From: Clostridium sp. UBA699
Lineage (GTDB): Bacteria; Bacillota; Clostridia; Clostridiales; Clostridiaceae
Reading direction: 5' to 3'
NCBI GenBank assembly: GCA_002298915.1
Contig: DBML01000028.1
Coordinates: 1-31,728 of the forward strand
DNA: 31,728 nucleotides
The first letter of the stretch is position 1; the number at the start of each line of letters is the position of its first letter. Shown here piece by piece: positions 30,890-31,728 of the stretch. Below the pieces are notes generated by a model. The model was not told the DNA's origin. It saw only the letters and a list, made by a program, of their open reading frames with translations, and searched no databases. The translations under genes and the position numbers were made by a program.

Positions 30890-31327
30890 TTATTCTATGA
30901 CGATCCTCTTTGTTTCTATTTTGGCTTTCTCGGTCTTAGGAAGCTCTACCTTGAGAACTCCGTCGGTGAAGGAGGCTTTTATCTTCTCCTCGTCAACGTT
31001 GTCGACGTAGAACATCCTCTTGAACTCGCCGTACTTTCTCTCTTTTCGTACATAGTTCTCTTTCTTCTCTTCGACCTTCTCTTCGCGTTTTGCCTTTATC
31101 GTGAGGTAGTTGTTCTTGTAGTCGATGTCAACGTCTTCCTTTGCCACTCCAGGAAGATCAGCTTCGACCACATAGCTCGTGTCTGTTTCCTTCAGGTCAA
31201 CTTTGAAGTTGAAGCCCATTTTTTCGAACGGCATAGGCATATTGAAGTCTTCATCAAAGAAATTGTCGAAGAAATCCTCACCTTTTTTGAAAAGACGGCT
31301 TCTTTTGAAAGGCACCATATCAAACAT
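30890..31327 (-). CDS. Hsp20/alpha-crystallin family small heat-shock protein
   Basis: This 145-residue small heat-shock protein resembles clostridial Hsp18. It is an ATP-independent holdase that keeps unfolding proteins soluble. A short aromatic N-terminal arm (FKKGEDFFDNFFDEDF) precedes the alpha-crystallin domain (FKVDLKETDTSYVVEADLPGV to DGVLKVELPK). The protein ends in an I-x-I-like motif (KRIVIE) for oligomer contacts. GGGAGGTAATGTT stands before the ATG. It has its own strong promoter (31368-31396). No CIRCE repeat was found near it. Confidence 0.95.
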   Translation of the reverse strand: MFDMVPFKRSRLFKKGEDFFDNFFDEDFNMPMPFEKMGFNFKVDLKETDTSYVVEADLPGVAKEDVDIDYKNNYLTIKAKREEKVEEKKENYVRKERKYGEFKRMFYVDNVDEEKIKASFTDGVLKVELPKTEKAKIETKRIVIE

Positions 31328-31367
31328 AACATTACCTCCCTAACACATAATTTTTTAGTGTAACATC

Positions 31368-31396
31368 ATTTTACTCCAAGGAGAAAAATATGTCAA
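31368..31396 (-). promoter_or_regulatory. hsp20 promoter
   Basis: On the minus strand a perfect TTGACA (31391-31396), a 17-base spacer and TAAAAT (31368-31373) are present. It is a vegetative-type promoter with a short leader of about 35 bases. No heat-shock operator (CIRCE) overlaps it. Confidence 0.8.
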
Positions 31397-31444
31397 ACAA
31401 TAATGAATAGAGTTAATGTTATGTTATTTCTGAATATTCTATTA

Positions 31445-31477
31445 TTATCAACAGGTCGGTGTGGATACTGTGGATAA
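31445..31477. other. remote DnaA-box cluster upstream of tRNA-Thr
   Basis: TTATCAACA (31445-31453, plus, one mismatch) lies near two directly adjacent minus-strand boxes: GTATCCACA (31460-31468, one mismatch) and TTATCCACA (31469-31477, perfect). This clustering recalls DnaA-box clusters outside oriC that titrate DnaA in B. subtilis. It is about 20.5 kb from oriC. Confidence 0.65.
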
Positions 31478-31551
31478 CTTCTGGGTCGGTTGGTATGACT
31501 GGGTTTTCAGGACATGTTTTGCAACCATGCTGAATATTTGGACTGTAATAT

Positions 31552-31580
31552 TTGATTTTTTGGCTTTAAATGGATATAAT
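31552..31580 (+). promoter_or_regulatory. promoter of tRNA-Thr
   Basis: TTGATT (31552-31557), a 17-base spacer and a perfect TATAAT (31575-31580) are present, 27 bases before the mature tRNA. The short leader fits a stable RNA transcript. Confidence 0.75.
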
Positions 31581-31607
31581 ATATATTAGGTTAAAAATGC
31601 ATAGCGT

Positions 31608-31683
31608 GCTCCCGTGGCTCAGCCGGTAGAGCAGCTGATTCGTAATCAGCAGGTCAGCGGTTCAAATCCGCTCGGGAGCTCCA
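31608..31683 (+). tRNA. tRNA-Thr (anticodon CGT)
   Basis: The 76-base cloverleaf includes an encoded CCA. The acceptor stem is GCTCCCG/CGGGAGC, the D stem GCTC/GAGC, and the anticodon stem GCTGA/TCAGC with loop TTCGTAA. The variable loop is AGGTC. The T stem is AGCGG/CCGCT with loop TTCAAAT. The anticodon CGT (31641-31643) reads ACG threonine. The discriminator base is T, which is acceptable for threonine tRNAs in many bacteria. No terminator is seen in the 45 bases that remain, so further RNA genes may follow. Confidence 0.96.
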
Positions 31684-31728
31684 AAGAATGCCAGTGATAT
31701 CAAGTTTGAACTGCTCCCTGTCAAGTGG

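Noticed and set aside
31328..31400. CIRCE operator for hsp20
   Set aside because: The TTAGCACTC inverted repeat is absent.

Overview
The window holds the replication-origin region of a Bacillota chromosome, most likely from a member of the Clostridia. The gene order is the ancestral Bacillus/Clostridium order on both sides of dnaA. To the left it reads dnaA-dnaN-yaaA-recF-remB-gyrB-gyrA; to the right rpmH-rnpA-yidD-yidC-jag-mnmE-mnmG-rsmG-noc-parA-parB and then rpsF-ssb-rpsR, gdpP-rplI-dnaB. Arginine is written almost only as AGG/AGA and isoleucine very often as ATA. Strong GGAGG-type ribosome binding sites and several TTG starts are present. A LonC-type protease, a DUF3343 protein and an Hsp18-like small heat-shock protein also point to Clostridia. 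Base composition is close to balanced by eye. I do not name a genus.

Layout. (1) 1-1800, minus strand: an outward-facing rRNA-type promoter with a boxA leader (the 16S gene would lie beyond base 1), a PhzF-like isomerase and a DHFR-family reductase. (2) 1830-10592, minus strand: gyrA, gyrB, remB, recF, yaaA, dnaN, dnaA. (3) oriC is bipartite. A large DnaA-box cluster lies between dnaA and rpmH (10625-10946). A second set lies between dnaA and dnaN (9043-9202), with a DnaA-trio unwinding element at 9043-9060. (4) 11088-20363, plus strand: rpmH to parB plus a DUF4446 gene, with parS sites at 18072-18087 and 19826-19841. (5) 20421-22863: an AI-2E-type membrane protein on minus, then DUF3343, MscS and DUF951 on plus. 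(6) 22960-23984: rpsF-ssb-rpsR. (7) 24157-30853: DUF2232 (YybS), gdpP, rplI, lonC, dnaB, preceded by a Noc-binding site. (8) hsp20 on minus, a remote DnaA-box cluster, and tRNA-Thr(CGT).

How it works together. Nearly all genes point away from oriC, so they are co-directional with replication; only the AI-2E protein and hsp20 are head-on. DnaA, the clamp DnaN, the helicase DnaB, SSB, gyrase and RecF supply initiation, elongation and repair. ParA/ParB with parS segregate the origin, and Noc with its site protects the nucleoid. RnpA, YidD, YidC and Jag/KhpB serve RNA maturation, membrane insertion and envelope control. MnmE/MnmG/RsmG modify tRNA and rRNA, and GdpP degrades c-di-AMP.

I found no phage, insertion sequence, CRISPR array or defence island. 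The most interesting signals are regulatory: a parS site built into an intrinsic terminator, a perfect Noc site inside the leader of the gdpP-dnaB operon, the DnaA-trio, DnaA boxes 20 kb from dnaA, and two genes lying just behind the gyrA terminator with no visible promoter of their own.
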